A stretch of 21,836 nt of DNA from NCBI GenBank assembly GCA_002454845.1, contig DKJQ01000161.1, positions 7,737-29,572 on the forward strand, written 5' to 3'. The notes below the pieces were generated by a model, which had not been told where the DNA came from, searched no databases, and saw only the letters and a list, made by a program, of their open reading frames with translations. Source of the DNA: Ignavibacteria bacterium UBA6688. GTDB lineage: Bacteria; Bacteroidota; Ignavibacteria; UBA10030. Positions 8,238-16,100 of this stretch are shown here, in pieces. Numbering within the stretch: position 1 is the stretch's first letter; the number at the start of each line of letters is the position of its first letter. The position numbers were made by a program, and so were the translations under genes.

Positions 8238-8660
8238 TCAGGTCCCTTTTGCTGCCGGTGTGTCCTTCCGCGCGAACACCAGCGCCAGTGCCGCACCGTA
8301 AATCACATATTCAACGATGCCGTACAGGAACCACTGCATGGCAAGCGAGTATGGCATCGCGATCATGCCATACGAACCATAGGCCATCCCGGTGCTCATC
8401 CATATCCCGATGTACAACCCATAGCGCACCCCTTCACCGATCCCCTTCCCTTCATAGCCCTTTGAGAAAATGAAGGTAAAGAAGAAGGCCCCGATGAGCG
8501 ACAAGACATGGTAAACCCACATCAGGGATTCCATGTCCGGGCGCCAGATGTCTTTTGTTTCTTCATAGGCCGATGCGAGGAGAACTCCATGGATAACGAA
8601 ACTCATCACCTCCATCAACACGAACACCACGACAAAGCCGATGCCGACCTTCTTAGTCAT
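8238..8660 (-). CDS. Small integral membrane protein of unknown function
   Basis: This is a 140-residue protein with four predicted membrane helices. Helix 1 is about 5-27 (VGIGFVVVFVLMEVMSFVI), helix 2 about 47-65, helix 3 about 76-98 and helix 4 about 105-125. The start at 8660 was chosen over an upstream ATG at 8708 because it is preceded by a strong AAGGAGG ribosome-binding site. A conserved-looking stretch GKGIGEGVRYGLYIG and the later WFLYGIVEYVIYGAALAL resemble a group of small four-helix membrane proteins that I cannot name with confidence. It stands alone on the minus strand with its own terminator at 8166-8197 and an upstream leader containing two palindromes (8700-8716 and 8749-8775). 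No function is proposed. Confidence 0.8.
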   Translation of the reverse strand: MTKKVGIGFVVVFVLMEVMSFVIHGVLLASAYEETKDIWRPDMESLMWVYHVLSLIGAFFFTFIFSKGYEGKGIGEGVRYGLYIGIWMSTGMAYGSYGMIAMPYSLAMQWFLYGIVEYVIYGAALALVFARKDTPAAKGT

Positions 8661-8748
8661 ACCAACCTCCTTGGATGATGGGTGGGGTGCGTAGAGGGGG
8701 CGCACCATGAGTGCGCTCCCGGAATTGATCGAAGGATTTTGAAAAATT

Positions 8749-8775
8749 GTGTCTCATCTCATAAAGAGAAGACAC
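8749..8775 (-). promoter_or_regulatory. Possible operator palindrome upstream of the membrane protein gene
   Basis: GTGTCT (8749-8754) and AGACAC (8770-8775) are perfect inverted half-sites with a further inner CTC/GAG pair, 27 bp in all. They lie about 90-115 nt upstream of the start at 8660. A second hairpin, GCGCAC-N5-GTGCGC (8700-8716), lies in the presumed leader. This could be an operator or only a stem-loop; no promoter boxes were recognised beside it. Confidence 0.3.
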
Positions 8776-8820
8776 CAGGATGGTGAAGGAAGGGCGATTG
8801 ATCAAGAGATCAAAGATCAG

Positions 8821-8892
<72 letters not shown>

Positions 8893-8947
8893 AGAACAAA
8901 AACCAAATTCAAATAACTCTGGAAGCTCGACTCGTCAAACCGGGAAG

Positions 8948-8968
8948 TCCCGCCGGAAAACGGCGGGA
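8948..8968. repeat. GC-rich perfect hairpin between the two tRNA-Gly-like elements
   Basis: TCCCGCCG (8948-8955) and CGGCGGGA (8961-8968) form an 8-bp stem with a 5-nt loop. On the minus strand it follows the long palindrome at 8971-9021 by two bases and precedes the true tRNA-Gly by about 55 nt. No T-run follows on either side, so termination is uncertain. Confidence 0.7.
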
Positions 8969-8970
8969 TC

Positions 8971-9021
8971 CTCAAAACGGAATCTGCTCCCCGCTTTTAG
9001 CGGGTCGCAGTCCGTTTTGGG
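8971..9021. repeat. Long interrupted palindrome abutting a tRNA-Gly 5' half
   Basis: This is a nested stem with these pairs: CAAAACGGA/TCCGTTTTG (8973-8981 with 9011-9019), CTGC/GCAG (8984-8987 with 9007-9010) and CCCGC/GCGGG (8990-8994 with 9000-9004). The loop is TTTTA. Two further outer positions can pair as T-G and C-G. It begins exactly where similarity to tRNA-Gly ends, so it looks inserted into, or substituted for, the anticodon arm onward of an ancestral tRNA. Confidence 0.8.
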
Positions 9022-9022
9022 A

Positions 9023-9051
9023 CTGACATTCTACCACTGAATGAGTTCCGC
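9023..9051 (-). pseudogene. Truncated tRNA-Gly (5' half only)
   Basis: On the minus strand 9051-9023 is a good tRNA-Gly 5' half. It has an acceptor strand GCGGAAC and then 20 nt (ATTCAGTGGTAGAATGTCAG) identical to the intact tRNA-Gly at 8821-8892, covering the D arm and the start of the anticodon stem. After this the sequence no longer matches a tRNA: there is no T arm with TTCGA and no full acceptor 3' strand. Only a partial partner TTCCG occurs, at 8978-8982. It starts about 8 nt after the expected transcription start of the promoter at 9066-9094, so it is probably still transcribed. Confidence 0.75.
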
Positions 9052-9065
9052 AAATGCAACGGCCT

Positions 9066-9094
9066 AATATAGATAATTCCCCTCAATGCTTCAA
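9066..9094 (-). promoter_or_regulatory. Sigma-70-like promoter for the tRNA-Gly locus
   Basis: On the minus strand TTGAAG (9089-9094) is the -35 box and TATATT (9066-9071) the -10 box, with a 17-nt spacer. The predicted start near 9059 lies about 8 nt before the first tRNA-like base. No other promoter is evident before the intact tRNA-Gly. Confidence 0.65.
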
Positions 9095-9191
9095 GCCTTG
9101 ATCCCGGACATTGCAATGAGGGAAAAATCTCAGTATTCTGCCAATCGCAAGTGGTTCTTCTGAACATGAAGAATGGAGTATCGAGGCACAC

Positions 9192-9908
9192 ATGAACGAA
9201 CAACAACGGTCTTCCTCCCTTATCCTCGGCGCTGCCCTTGTCATTGCGGCGTTTGTCTTCGGGATGTTTTTCTATCTGAGTCGTGCGCAGGATCGGACAA
9301 TCCGCACCACGGGACTCGCAACACAATCGATTGAATCGGACGTGATCAAATGGCGGATCACGCTCACGCGGACGGCGGCTGCGAGCGCGATGCGGACCGG
9401 CTATACGCAGGTGAAGGAAGATCTTCAGAGCTTGCTGCACCAATTGGAGCAGGCAGGGGTCAAGCGGGAAGATATCAACATCCAGCCCGTGAACCCTCAG
9501 GCAGTCTATTCCGGCACCGGGGTGATCTCGAACTATCAGATCCAGCAGCAGCCGCTCTTCATCGCTTCATCGAACGTCGGGGCAGTGGAGACGGTTGCGT
9601 TGAATCCAGCGTCCATCGTTGAACGGGGAGGAATTCTTCAGTTCTCGTCGATCGAGTATTTTTCGACAAGGCTCCCGGAATTGAAACGTGCTCTGCTCGG
9701 TGAGGCGACGGATGATGCAAAGAGGCGAGCCGAGGGGATTGCCCAGGTTTCCGGCTTAAAGGTGGGCCGGCTGATGTCGGCGCGGGCGGGGGTCTTTCAA
9801 ATCACCGAACCATACTCGGCCGAGGTAGGGGGGATGGGGATGTACAACACCTCGACGAAGAAGAAAGATGTTTCTGTCACCGTCAATGCCGTCTATGAGG
9901 TACAGTAA
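9192..9908 (+). CDS. SIMPL domain (DUF541) protein, membrane-anchored
   Basis: This is a 238-residue protein with an N-terminal signal anchor at about residues 10-30 (LILGAALVIAAFVFGMFFYL), followed by a SIMPL/DUF541 domain. Recognisable family features are TTGLATQSIESDVIKWRITL near the start of the domain, the ISNYQIQQ stretch and LGEATDDAKRRAEGIA. The C-terminal segment is SVTVNAVYEVQ. A GAGG ribosome-binding site lies 5 nt before the ATG. SIMPL proteins are periplasmic or surface-exposed and poorly understood; oxidative stress and signalling roles have been proposed for some members. The ZIP/CNB gene begins 98 nt downstream on the same strand, with a hairpin in the gap, so co-transcription is possible. 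Confidence 0.9.
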   Translation: MNEQQRSSSLILGAALVIAAFVFGMFFYLSRAQDRTIRTTGLATQSIESDVIKWRITLTRTAAASAMRTGYTQVKEDLQSLLHQLEQAGVKREDINIQPVNPQAVYSGTGVISNYQIQQQPLFIASSNVGAVETVALNPASIVERGGILQFSSIEYFSTRLPELKRALLGEATDDAKRRAEGIAQVSGLKVGRLMSARAGVFQITEPYSAEVGGMGMYNTSTKKKDVSVTVNAVYEVQ

Positions 9909-9960
9909 AACCGGAATGGATGCTGACCCGAAGGGTCCGCAGCCGGCCTTCATGGCGTGA

Positions 9961-9990
9961 CCTGTGGAATGGTGTATCGCCCTCCACAGG
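9961..9990 (+). promoter_or_regulatory. Hairpin in the leader of the ZIP/cNMP-binding gene
   Basis: CCTGTGGA (9961-9968) and TCCACAGG (9983-9990) form a perfect 8-bp stem with a 14-nt loop. It ends 16 nt before the preferred start codon at 10007. There is no T-run after it, so it looks more like a leader or processing hairpin than a terminator. Its presence supports the shorter gene start over the in-frame ATG at 9920. Confidence 0.45.
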
Positions 9991-10006
9991 GTTGCAGAAA
10001 GAAAGC

Positions 10007-11338
10007 ATGGATCTCAACCTCAACACAATTCTCGGTGCTGTTTCGATGGCTTTGCTGGCGATGATGTCCCTCATCGTTGGCGTGCTCATTGGATTGTACG
10101 CAAAACCATCACGGCGCGTGAACGCAATCATCATGGCATTCGGCACGGGGGCGCTTATTCAGGCGCTCTCCCTGGAGCTTGCGTATGAGGGGGCTGAACG
10201 TCTCGTGCAGCATGCAGGACTGGGGGGATTCTCAAGCTGGACGTGGGTGGCGGCGGGTTTTATCGTAGGAGGCAGTATGTATTACCTCGGCAATCAGGTG
10301 TTGGAGCGTCGTGGCGCCGCGTTGCGCCATCCCGCGATGGCAAAGCTCTTTCTGCTGAACAAGAAACGGAAAGAATCGGCCGCCATTCTGACGCGGCTCT
10401 CAAAGATTGAACTTGTCCGCTCCCTGCCTCCAGAGGAGATGGAAGATATTCTGGTTTGCGTTCAGCCGGTGCAGGTGAAGAAGGGGGAGGTGGTGTTCCG
10501 CCGCGGGGATAAGGGGGATGCGCTCTATTTTATCGACGACGGGAGGATCGACATTCTTACACCGAACGGCGATACGGGGGGCGGCGTTGTTCCCCTGGCG
10601 CAACTCGGTCCCGGGCAGTCGTTTGGAGAGATGGCCCTCCTCGCGCGCGAGCCCCGGTTGGCCTCCGCCATTGCATCTGCTGACAGTTCTTTGCTGAAGA
10701 TCGACAAAGAGCACTTTGACGAGCTGCTCGATCGCTCCCCGCGCCTTCGCCGTGCGGTGGAGGGGCTGAACTCCCAGCGGCTTCTTCAGAACGTGGAGGC
10801 GACCCGCGGAAAAATGGAGGCCGATGTCTGGCAGAAAGCAGCCGTGGCGAACATCCACCGCCTGACAAAAGGAGAAGAGGAGAGCATGATGAAAACGCAG
10901 GCTGCCGCAGGCGTGCCGCTTGCCATTTTCTTCGGCGCGTTGCTGGATGGCATCCCGGAGTCGGTGGTGATCGGCTCCAGTTTTGTTACGTTCGAATCCT
11001 TCCGGTTCACTTTCCTTGCGGCAGTCTTTCTTTCTAACCTTCCTGAAGCGATTGCCAGCGCGGTTGGGATGAAAAGGGCGGGGTTCAGTCAAATCCGGAT
11101 TTTCTCGCTTTGGGGATCGTTGGTGGTTGCGGGGGGCGTGGCGGCGGCGTTCGGGAATATCGTTCTTGCCGACGCCCCACCCACCGTCTTGACGCTGGTA
11201 GGGGCCGTTGCCGGCGGGGGCATCCTTGCCATGGTCTCCTCCGTGATGATGCCCGAAGCGTACGAGGATGGCGGGCCTTCCGTCGGCCTTGCGACGATCG
11301 CGGGGTTCCTCTTCGCCTTCCTGTTCATGTTCCTCTGA
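10007..11338 (+). CDS. ZIP-like metal transporter with an inserted cyclic-nucleotide-binding domain
   Basis: This 443-residue protein has three parts. An N-terminal membrane half (about 8-100) contains LMSLIVGVLIGLYAKPSRR-like and FGTGALIQALSLELAY segments typical of ZIP-family helices. A central cytoplasmic cNMP-binding domain (about 130-260) begins LSKIELVRSLPPEEM, with a phosphate-binding cassette FGEMALLAREPRLASA (206-221). A C-terminal membrane half (about 300-443) carries DGIPESVVIG (314-323) and SNLPEAIAS (343-351), which align with the metal-site helices of ZIP proteins. The usual histidines are replaced: D/G in the first motif and S/N in the second, with both PE glutamates kept. The cassette arginine R217 is present but the following residue is L, not S or T, so ligand binding is uncertain. 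Transport of a divalent cation gated by a ligand is inference. An in-frame ATG at 9920 would add 29 non-conserved-looking residues. Confidence 0.8.
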   Translation: MDLNLNTILGAVSMALLAMMSLIVGVLIGLYAKPSRRVNAIIMAFGTGALIQALSLELAYEGAERLVQHAGLGGFSSWTWVAAGFIVGGSMYYLGNQVLERRGAALRHPAMAKLFLLNKKRKESAAILTRLSKIELVRSLPPEEMEDILVCVQPVQVKKGEVVFRRGDKGDALYFIDDGRIDILTPNGDTGGGVVPLAQLGPGQSFGEMALLAREPRLASAIASADSSLLKIDKEHFDELLDRSPRLRRAVEGLNSQRLLQNVEATRGKMEADVWQKAAVANIHRLTKGEEESMMKTQAAAGVPLAIFFGALLDGIPESVVIGSSFVTFESFRFTFLAAVFLSNLPEAIASAVGMKRAGFSQIRIFSLWGSLVVAGGVAAAFGNIVLADAPPTVLTLVGAVAGGGILAMVSSVMMPEAYEDGGPSVGLATIAGFLFAFLFMFL

Positions 11339-11390
11339 TGGGGGTTGGTGTCACTCGCTCTTCCACTGTTTATGAATTCCGTTTCAGCGC

Positions 11391-11738
11391 TTACCCCGTG
11401 AATCGCTTCACAGCGTCCTCATCCGCCAGGATTTCAAGGTAATCGGAAAGACCGATCATTTCAAAAATTTTCCTGTAATGATCCGAAAGACCGAATACAC
11501 CAACCGGGATGTTGTTTTTTCGAGACTGTGAAACCATGGTGATCATCACAGCAATCCCCGCGCTATTGATGCTGCATTTCGAGGCAAAATGAAGGAGGAG
11601 CCGCGTTGTGCCACGCTGCACCAATTCCCGGTAAGCGGTGAGGAGAGATTCCTCTACCCCGGCATCGATCCGCCCGTCCAACCGCACCACACCAGTTGAT
11701 CCGCTTACTTCAGTCGCAATGTGCACGTTGTTATCCAT
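11391..11738 (-). CDS. STAS domain anti-sigma factor antagonist (RsbV/SpoIIAA-like)
   Basis: This is a single STAS domain of 115 residues. It contains GVVRLDGRIDAGVEESLL and the characteristic loop CSINSAGIAVMI, in which S59 of NSAG is at the phosphorylation-site region (the family usually has DSSG or DSTG). It would be phosphorylated by the RsbW-like kinase encoded 1 nt upstream and dephosphorylated by the SpoIIE domain protein two genes further upstream. The unphosphorylated form would bind the kinase. It is the last gene of the minus-strand cluster, 52 nt from the convergent ZIP-like gene; no terminator was recognised between them. An AGGT ribosome-binding site precedes the ATG. Which output it controls cannot be told: no sigma factor is encoded in the window. 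Confidence 0.9.
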   Translation of the reverse strand: MDNNVHIATEVSGSTGVVRLDGRIDAGVEESLLTAYRELVQRGTTRLLLHFASKCSINSAGIAVMITMVSQSRKNNIPVGVFGLSDHYRKIFEMIGLSDYLEILADEDAVKRFTG

Positions 11739-11739
11739 A

Positions 11740-12189
11740 TCAAGACCTGATGCTGGTTTTGGGGACGGGTTTGATCGCGAAGCTCATCTTCACCGAGACA
11801 GTACCAGATTTTTGATCAAATTCCACACGATCCGCGAGAGTTCCGATCAAATAAAGCCCCCACCCCCTGGGCGATTCGCGCCCCTCGATCTTCGCGCGAA
11901 GATCCGGTTTCCGCTCGGGCACAACGAACGGGTTCCCGCCGGATTGGATGTCGATTACCAGCACGGGTTCGACAAATGAACAGACCATCCGAACCCCCTG
12001 AACGGTTGAACCCGGCAAGGTGTGCTCTAGAGCATTACGGCACGCCTCTTCAACGGCAGTGTTGACGTCTTCGATCTTCTCCTCCGAAAAACCACACGAT
12101 GCGGCAAAGAGCATAGCCCTCCTCGCCGCTTCCCTCTCGGCCCCGGGTACGCCGTCAAATGTCATATCGATCCCGCGTGGATTCATCAT
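11740..12189 (-). CDS. RsbW-like anti-sigma factor / serine kinase (HATPase_c)
   Basis: This is a 149-residue GHKL ATPase of the anti-sigma serine kinase family. The N-box is AVEEACRNALEH (45-56, with N52), and the G2 region is SPRGWGLYLIGTLADRVEF (about 106-124). The G1 box is degenerate (DIQSGGNPF, about 80-88), which is common in this family. It would phosphorylate the STAS protein encoded immediately downstream. The start overlaps the stop of the membrane-protein gene by 4 nt (ATGA), a mark of translational coupling, and the downstream STAS gene begins after 1 nt. Two adjacent ATG codons make the exact start uncertain by one residue. No sigma factor target is visible, so the output may be a different protein. 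Confidence 0.9.
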   Translation of the reverse strand: MMNPRGIDMTFDGVPGAEREAARRAMLFAASCGFSEEKIEDVNTAVEEACRNALEHTLPGSTVQGVRMVCSFVEPVLVIDIQSGGNPFVVPERKPDLRAKIEGRESPRGWGLYLIGTLADRVEFDQKSGTVSVKMSFAIKPVPKTSIRS

Positions 12190-13100
12190 CCCCCTGCGCC
12201 AGTCAGAGAGTTGGGCCGCGTGATTCGTTCAAGAATCAGAAAAATCCCCCAGGAGAGAAGCGGGATACTCAGCGTCACACCGACGTAGGCATCTTCCATC
12301 TGAACGATCTGTGCCGATGTAACGCCAAACCGGAGAACGCCAAACACAAATGGTGAAGCCCAAATGAGGAGCGTAGGGAGCATGACCGTCATGACCCTTC
12401 GAATACCCGCCTTTGGGATCCATGCTGCGAGAAACCAAATCTGGACACAAAATATCAGCGTGAGTGCGGCCAACACAAACTCTACGGTCAAGCGAGAGTG
12501 CACATAAATTGCCCCCATGACAGTATTACCGAGGGCTTTCATAACCCCTTCCATCACACCGAGAACAGGAACCGCCGTGCCGAACGCAAACAACACCAGC
12601 AGCATCAAAAATCCCACGCCAAGTCGCTCTTCTTGTGGTTTGCCAGACCGGAACAATTTCCCGAGAGCGAGCATGCATGCCACGAGAAGCATCCATTGCA
12701 CCACATACAGAATGGCGCCCTTGGCGTATCCGTCATAGCCGCCGCCAAAATTTATTTCGATATACACCGGTTTGGTGTACTCAAACCACCAGAGATTCTC
12801 ATTTAGCATGATCGCGCTCATATACTTGAGCGGGAAATGAGAGAGCAAAGCACCACCAAGAAGCAGTAACGAAACAACGCATACCGTACGCGAAACGGTT
12901 AGCCCAGCGAGCCATCGTTCTGCTGCAAGAGCCGCTGCCTCCAGCAGCAAGGCGCTCGTCCAGAACATCGCAATTCCCCAGCCAACAATGGTCGCTGTGT
13001 ATTCAAGTCCGACAGCCCAAAGAATAAGCCCCGTGCTCAGGATTCCCAGGACGAGAACACCCCAGACATGAAGACGCAGGTAATGACTGATCGATATCAT
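12186..13100 (-). CDS. Eight-helix membrane protein of unknown function in the partner-switching operon
   Basis: This is a 304-residue protein that I do not recognise. About eight membrane helices are visible, near residues 9-32, 35-60, 68-89, 127-150, 158-185, 201-227, 233-257 and 272-292. Between helices 3 and 4 lies a soluble loop of about 37 residues rich in aromatic residues (NENLWWFEYTKPVYIEINF, then GGGYDGY), probably on the outer face. The gene is locked into the operon: its ATG overlaps the stop of the SpoIIE-phosphatase gene by 4 nt, and its own stop overlaps the RsbW-like start by 4 nt. Such placement between phosphatase and kinase suggests a structural or sensory partner in the same pathway, but no catalytic motif is apparent. 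Confidence 0.8.
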   Translation of the reverse strand: MISISHYLRLHVWGVLVLGILSTGLILWAVGLEYTATIVGWGIAMFWTSALLLEAAALAAERWLAGLTVSRTVCVVSLLLLGGALLSHFPLKYMSAIMLNENLWWFEYTKPVYIEINFGGGYDGYAKGAILYVVQWMLLVACMLALGKLFRSGKPQEERLGVGFLMLLVLFAFGTAVPVLGVMEGVMKALGNTVMGAIYVHSRLTVEFVLAALTLIFCVQIWFLAAWIPKAGIRRVMTVMLPTLLIWASPFVFGVLRFGVTSAQIVQMEDAYVGVTLSIPLLSWGIFLILERITRPNSLTGAGG

Positions 13101-16100
13101 AGTTGCCCCCTGTTTCGGTATTGCAGAACCACGATCGTGATATCGTCGTTTTGTTCCACGGTGCCACCGAAGCGCTCAAGCTCTTTTAGTAAAGTATCAA
13201 TGATCACATCCGGTTGAAGCGTTGCACAGCGGGCGAGCAACTGCTTCAATCGTTCGAAACCAAACTCTTCCTTCTCTGCATTCATTGCTTCCACGATTCC
13301 GTCGGTATAGAAAACCAGAGTGTCGCCCGGCGCCATCGTCAATCGTTCTTCGCTATAGTGTACGCCGGAGAGAATGCCAAGGGGAAAACGATCCCCTCTG
13401 CCGTGGGGGAGGAACTCCGCCTTTCCCTCCCGCACGAGGATTGGCGTCGGTTGTCCTGCGCAGATATATCGTATCAGGTGCTCTTCCGGATCGAGAATTC
13501 CGTAGAACATCGCAACGAAGATATTCTTCGTGATATCCTGGCGCAATCGTTCGTTTGCGATGCTCAAGACCCTGGCGGGTCCGCTCTCTTCTGTGCTTGC
13601 AAACCGGATCGACGTCCTTGCCATCCCTACAATCATCGCTCCGGTGATACCATGGCCCGAGACATCGCCGACGGCAATCCCGACCTGGTGGTCGTGCATC
13701 TGGAGGAAGTCGTAGAAATCCCCCCCCACATCGGAAGCCGGAAGAGAGCGGGCGGCGAGCACGAAGCCCGGTATCTCGGGGCAACGCTCAGGCAGCATGC
13801 CGAGCTGAAGCGTTCTCGCCATTTTTAATTCGCTTTGCTGGATAGCCTCCTTGGTGATCCGGGCGTGCTCTTCCCTCATGGCCAGCATGCGCGCTCTATA
13901 CCAACGCCCCGCGACGTACGCAATCGTTATCAAACCCAACAACCAGAACCATGTTGTTTTCCAGAATGGAATGAGTACGGATACCTGAACCTGCTGTTCG
14001 AGCGAGAAACGACCCTCTGGTCCCACGGCTCGAACATGAAACCGATATGTTCCCTGAGGGACATTGAGGAAGCGGGCGGTCTCCTCGATTCCAAGCTCGG
14101 ACCAGGTCGTATCCACTCCCTCCAACCGATACTGGTAAAGAACTCCCATTTCTTTCCGGTGGGTGGAAAGATGAAATCGAAATTCGAGATCGTTACTAAA
14201 CGAGGGGAGTACCAGGTGATCCTTCGCGGTAAACCCTTGAAGGTGGCCCACCGCGCCAGACCGGCGGGAAGTGAACCAACGAAAAGGGTCATTTACGGTG
14301 GGCAACCCACCTGCAGATTGGGTGTAATAGCCCGGCAGAAAAGATTCTTCACCGGCCCTGATTTCTGTAATGATCGCACGTGAAGACCAGAGGTCGGGTT
14401 CTTGCGACGAGACCACCTGAACGCCGCCTGGCGATCCAACCCAGAACGATCCTGTCGTATCTTCAAGAATAAGCGACCTCCGCGCGAGTGAGGAGACGAG
14501 TTCAAATCGCTGGATTCCGGGCAGACCATACTCCTTCAGGAGTTCCGGAAGAAAGAGTTCGTCAAACAAGAGTTGTAGTGATGCGGTCCCGGAATTGGGA
14601 TGAAACAGTGTAAATCCCTCCTCATTCATCAAAAGGTGATCCCCATTGAGCCGCTCAAAGAGCTGCTGATCCAGGCCCATGCGCATTCGCACAATGCGCT
14701 CAACCATGGGATCAGGAAACTGGCGCTGGCGGAGAAGGCCATCCCGATCAGTCAAATAGCGATTTCCATCGCGGGAATGAAATCCCGTGATATATTTCGG
14801 TTGATACCCGTTCGGTGTTGCCGGGGAGAGTGTGCCGGTCAGAAAAGCCCTGCTGGATATAAATCCAAGGTTGTTTTCGAAGACATCGACGAATCCGTCA
14901 GGAGAAGGAATCAAGGTCCCCGCGAAACGACCCCCTTCAAATTGCACGCGCGTAACAACGGAATCGAGGATGAAAAGAGTGATCACATGGCTGGAACGCA
15001 CCCAGAGCCTTCCCTCTCGATCCAGCTCCATGGAGAGAAAAGATTCTCCGGGCTCGGAATCTGCGATATGATAAAACATTCCATCCTGGAGGAGTTTAAT
15101 GGTTCTTGCCGTGAGAAGGTACAATCCGGATTTCGGAGCGAGTTTCATGTCGGCAATTTCATAACGAAAAAACAGTGAGTCGCGATGAAGCGCAAACATT
15201 CCATGTTCAAACCGGACCACCCCTTGTGCTGTAGCGATCCAAAACGCCCCGGTAGAATCTTCAAGCATGTACTCGAATCGTCTGCCGGCGAGGGTTCCGG
15301 AAGCGTGCCAGGACATGTGCTTTCCGTCTTCGAATCGTGCGAGGGTTCCATAACCTCCGAACCAGAGAGCGCCGTTCCTGGATTTCAGTCCACATGTGAA
15401 ACCCTCCGGAGGCATGCCGTGTCTTTCCGTGTAACGATGGTAGGTGAGGGGGAGTATTTTCGTCAGTCCCTCGGGCGTACCGACCCAGACGACATTTTCA
15501 TTGTCGGCATACATACAGAGGATTGAATCCGAGGGTAAAGAGTGCCGGGTGTTGAACCGTGCGAAGAGTCCCTGGCGAAGACGGACCACGCCTTTGGACA
15601 GCGTACCGAACCAAACGTCGCCGTTGGAAGCCGAAGCAATGGACGTGACATGATTCTCAGACAACCCCGAAGTGCTGTTGTAGCTCACACGCGTGGTACC
15701 ATGGAGGCGCGTCACACCGTGCGACGCAGTCCCTATCCACAGGGCTCCGTCCCGATCCACGTGCAGGCTCGTGATGTGCGCGCCACTCAGTGTGGCGAGT
15801 ACAACCGGGGCAACCGTCAATGTGGTATCGATGTACCGGAACAAGCCGCGCGTTGTTCCGATCCATACTTCGCCGGAAGGTGTTTCTGCAAGGGAAGTAA
15901 CCGACGCACCTGGAAGCAGGCGACGAAGCGGAGTTCCACGGAAGGAAAAATTGTCCCGGCGATTGACTGAAGAGCTCCGAATCCAAAGACCGTTGTTCCG
16001 AGATCCAAACAGGACTTCGCCGCGAGATGACTCAAGCGTCGAAAGAAATTCAACGGTCTCCTGCCGGAGATTCGGAATTTCAGGCACCACAGAGAATTCA

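Noticed and set aside
8973..9051. Considered as a complete second tRNA
   Set aside because: The 5' half is tRNA-like, but the T arm lacks TTCGA, the anticodon arm does not give a 7-nt loop on a 5-bp stem, and the acceptor 3' strand is incomplete.
13214..13828. Plus-strand frame of 204 codons opposite the SpoIIE domain
   Set aside because: Antisense shadow of a strongly conserved phosphatase domain; no start signal or protein family features.
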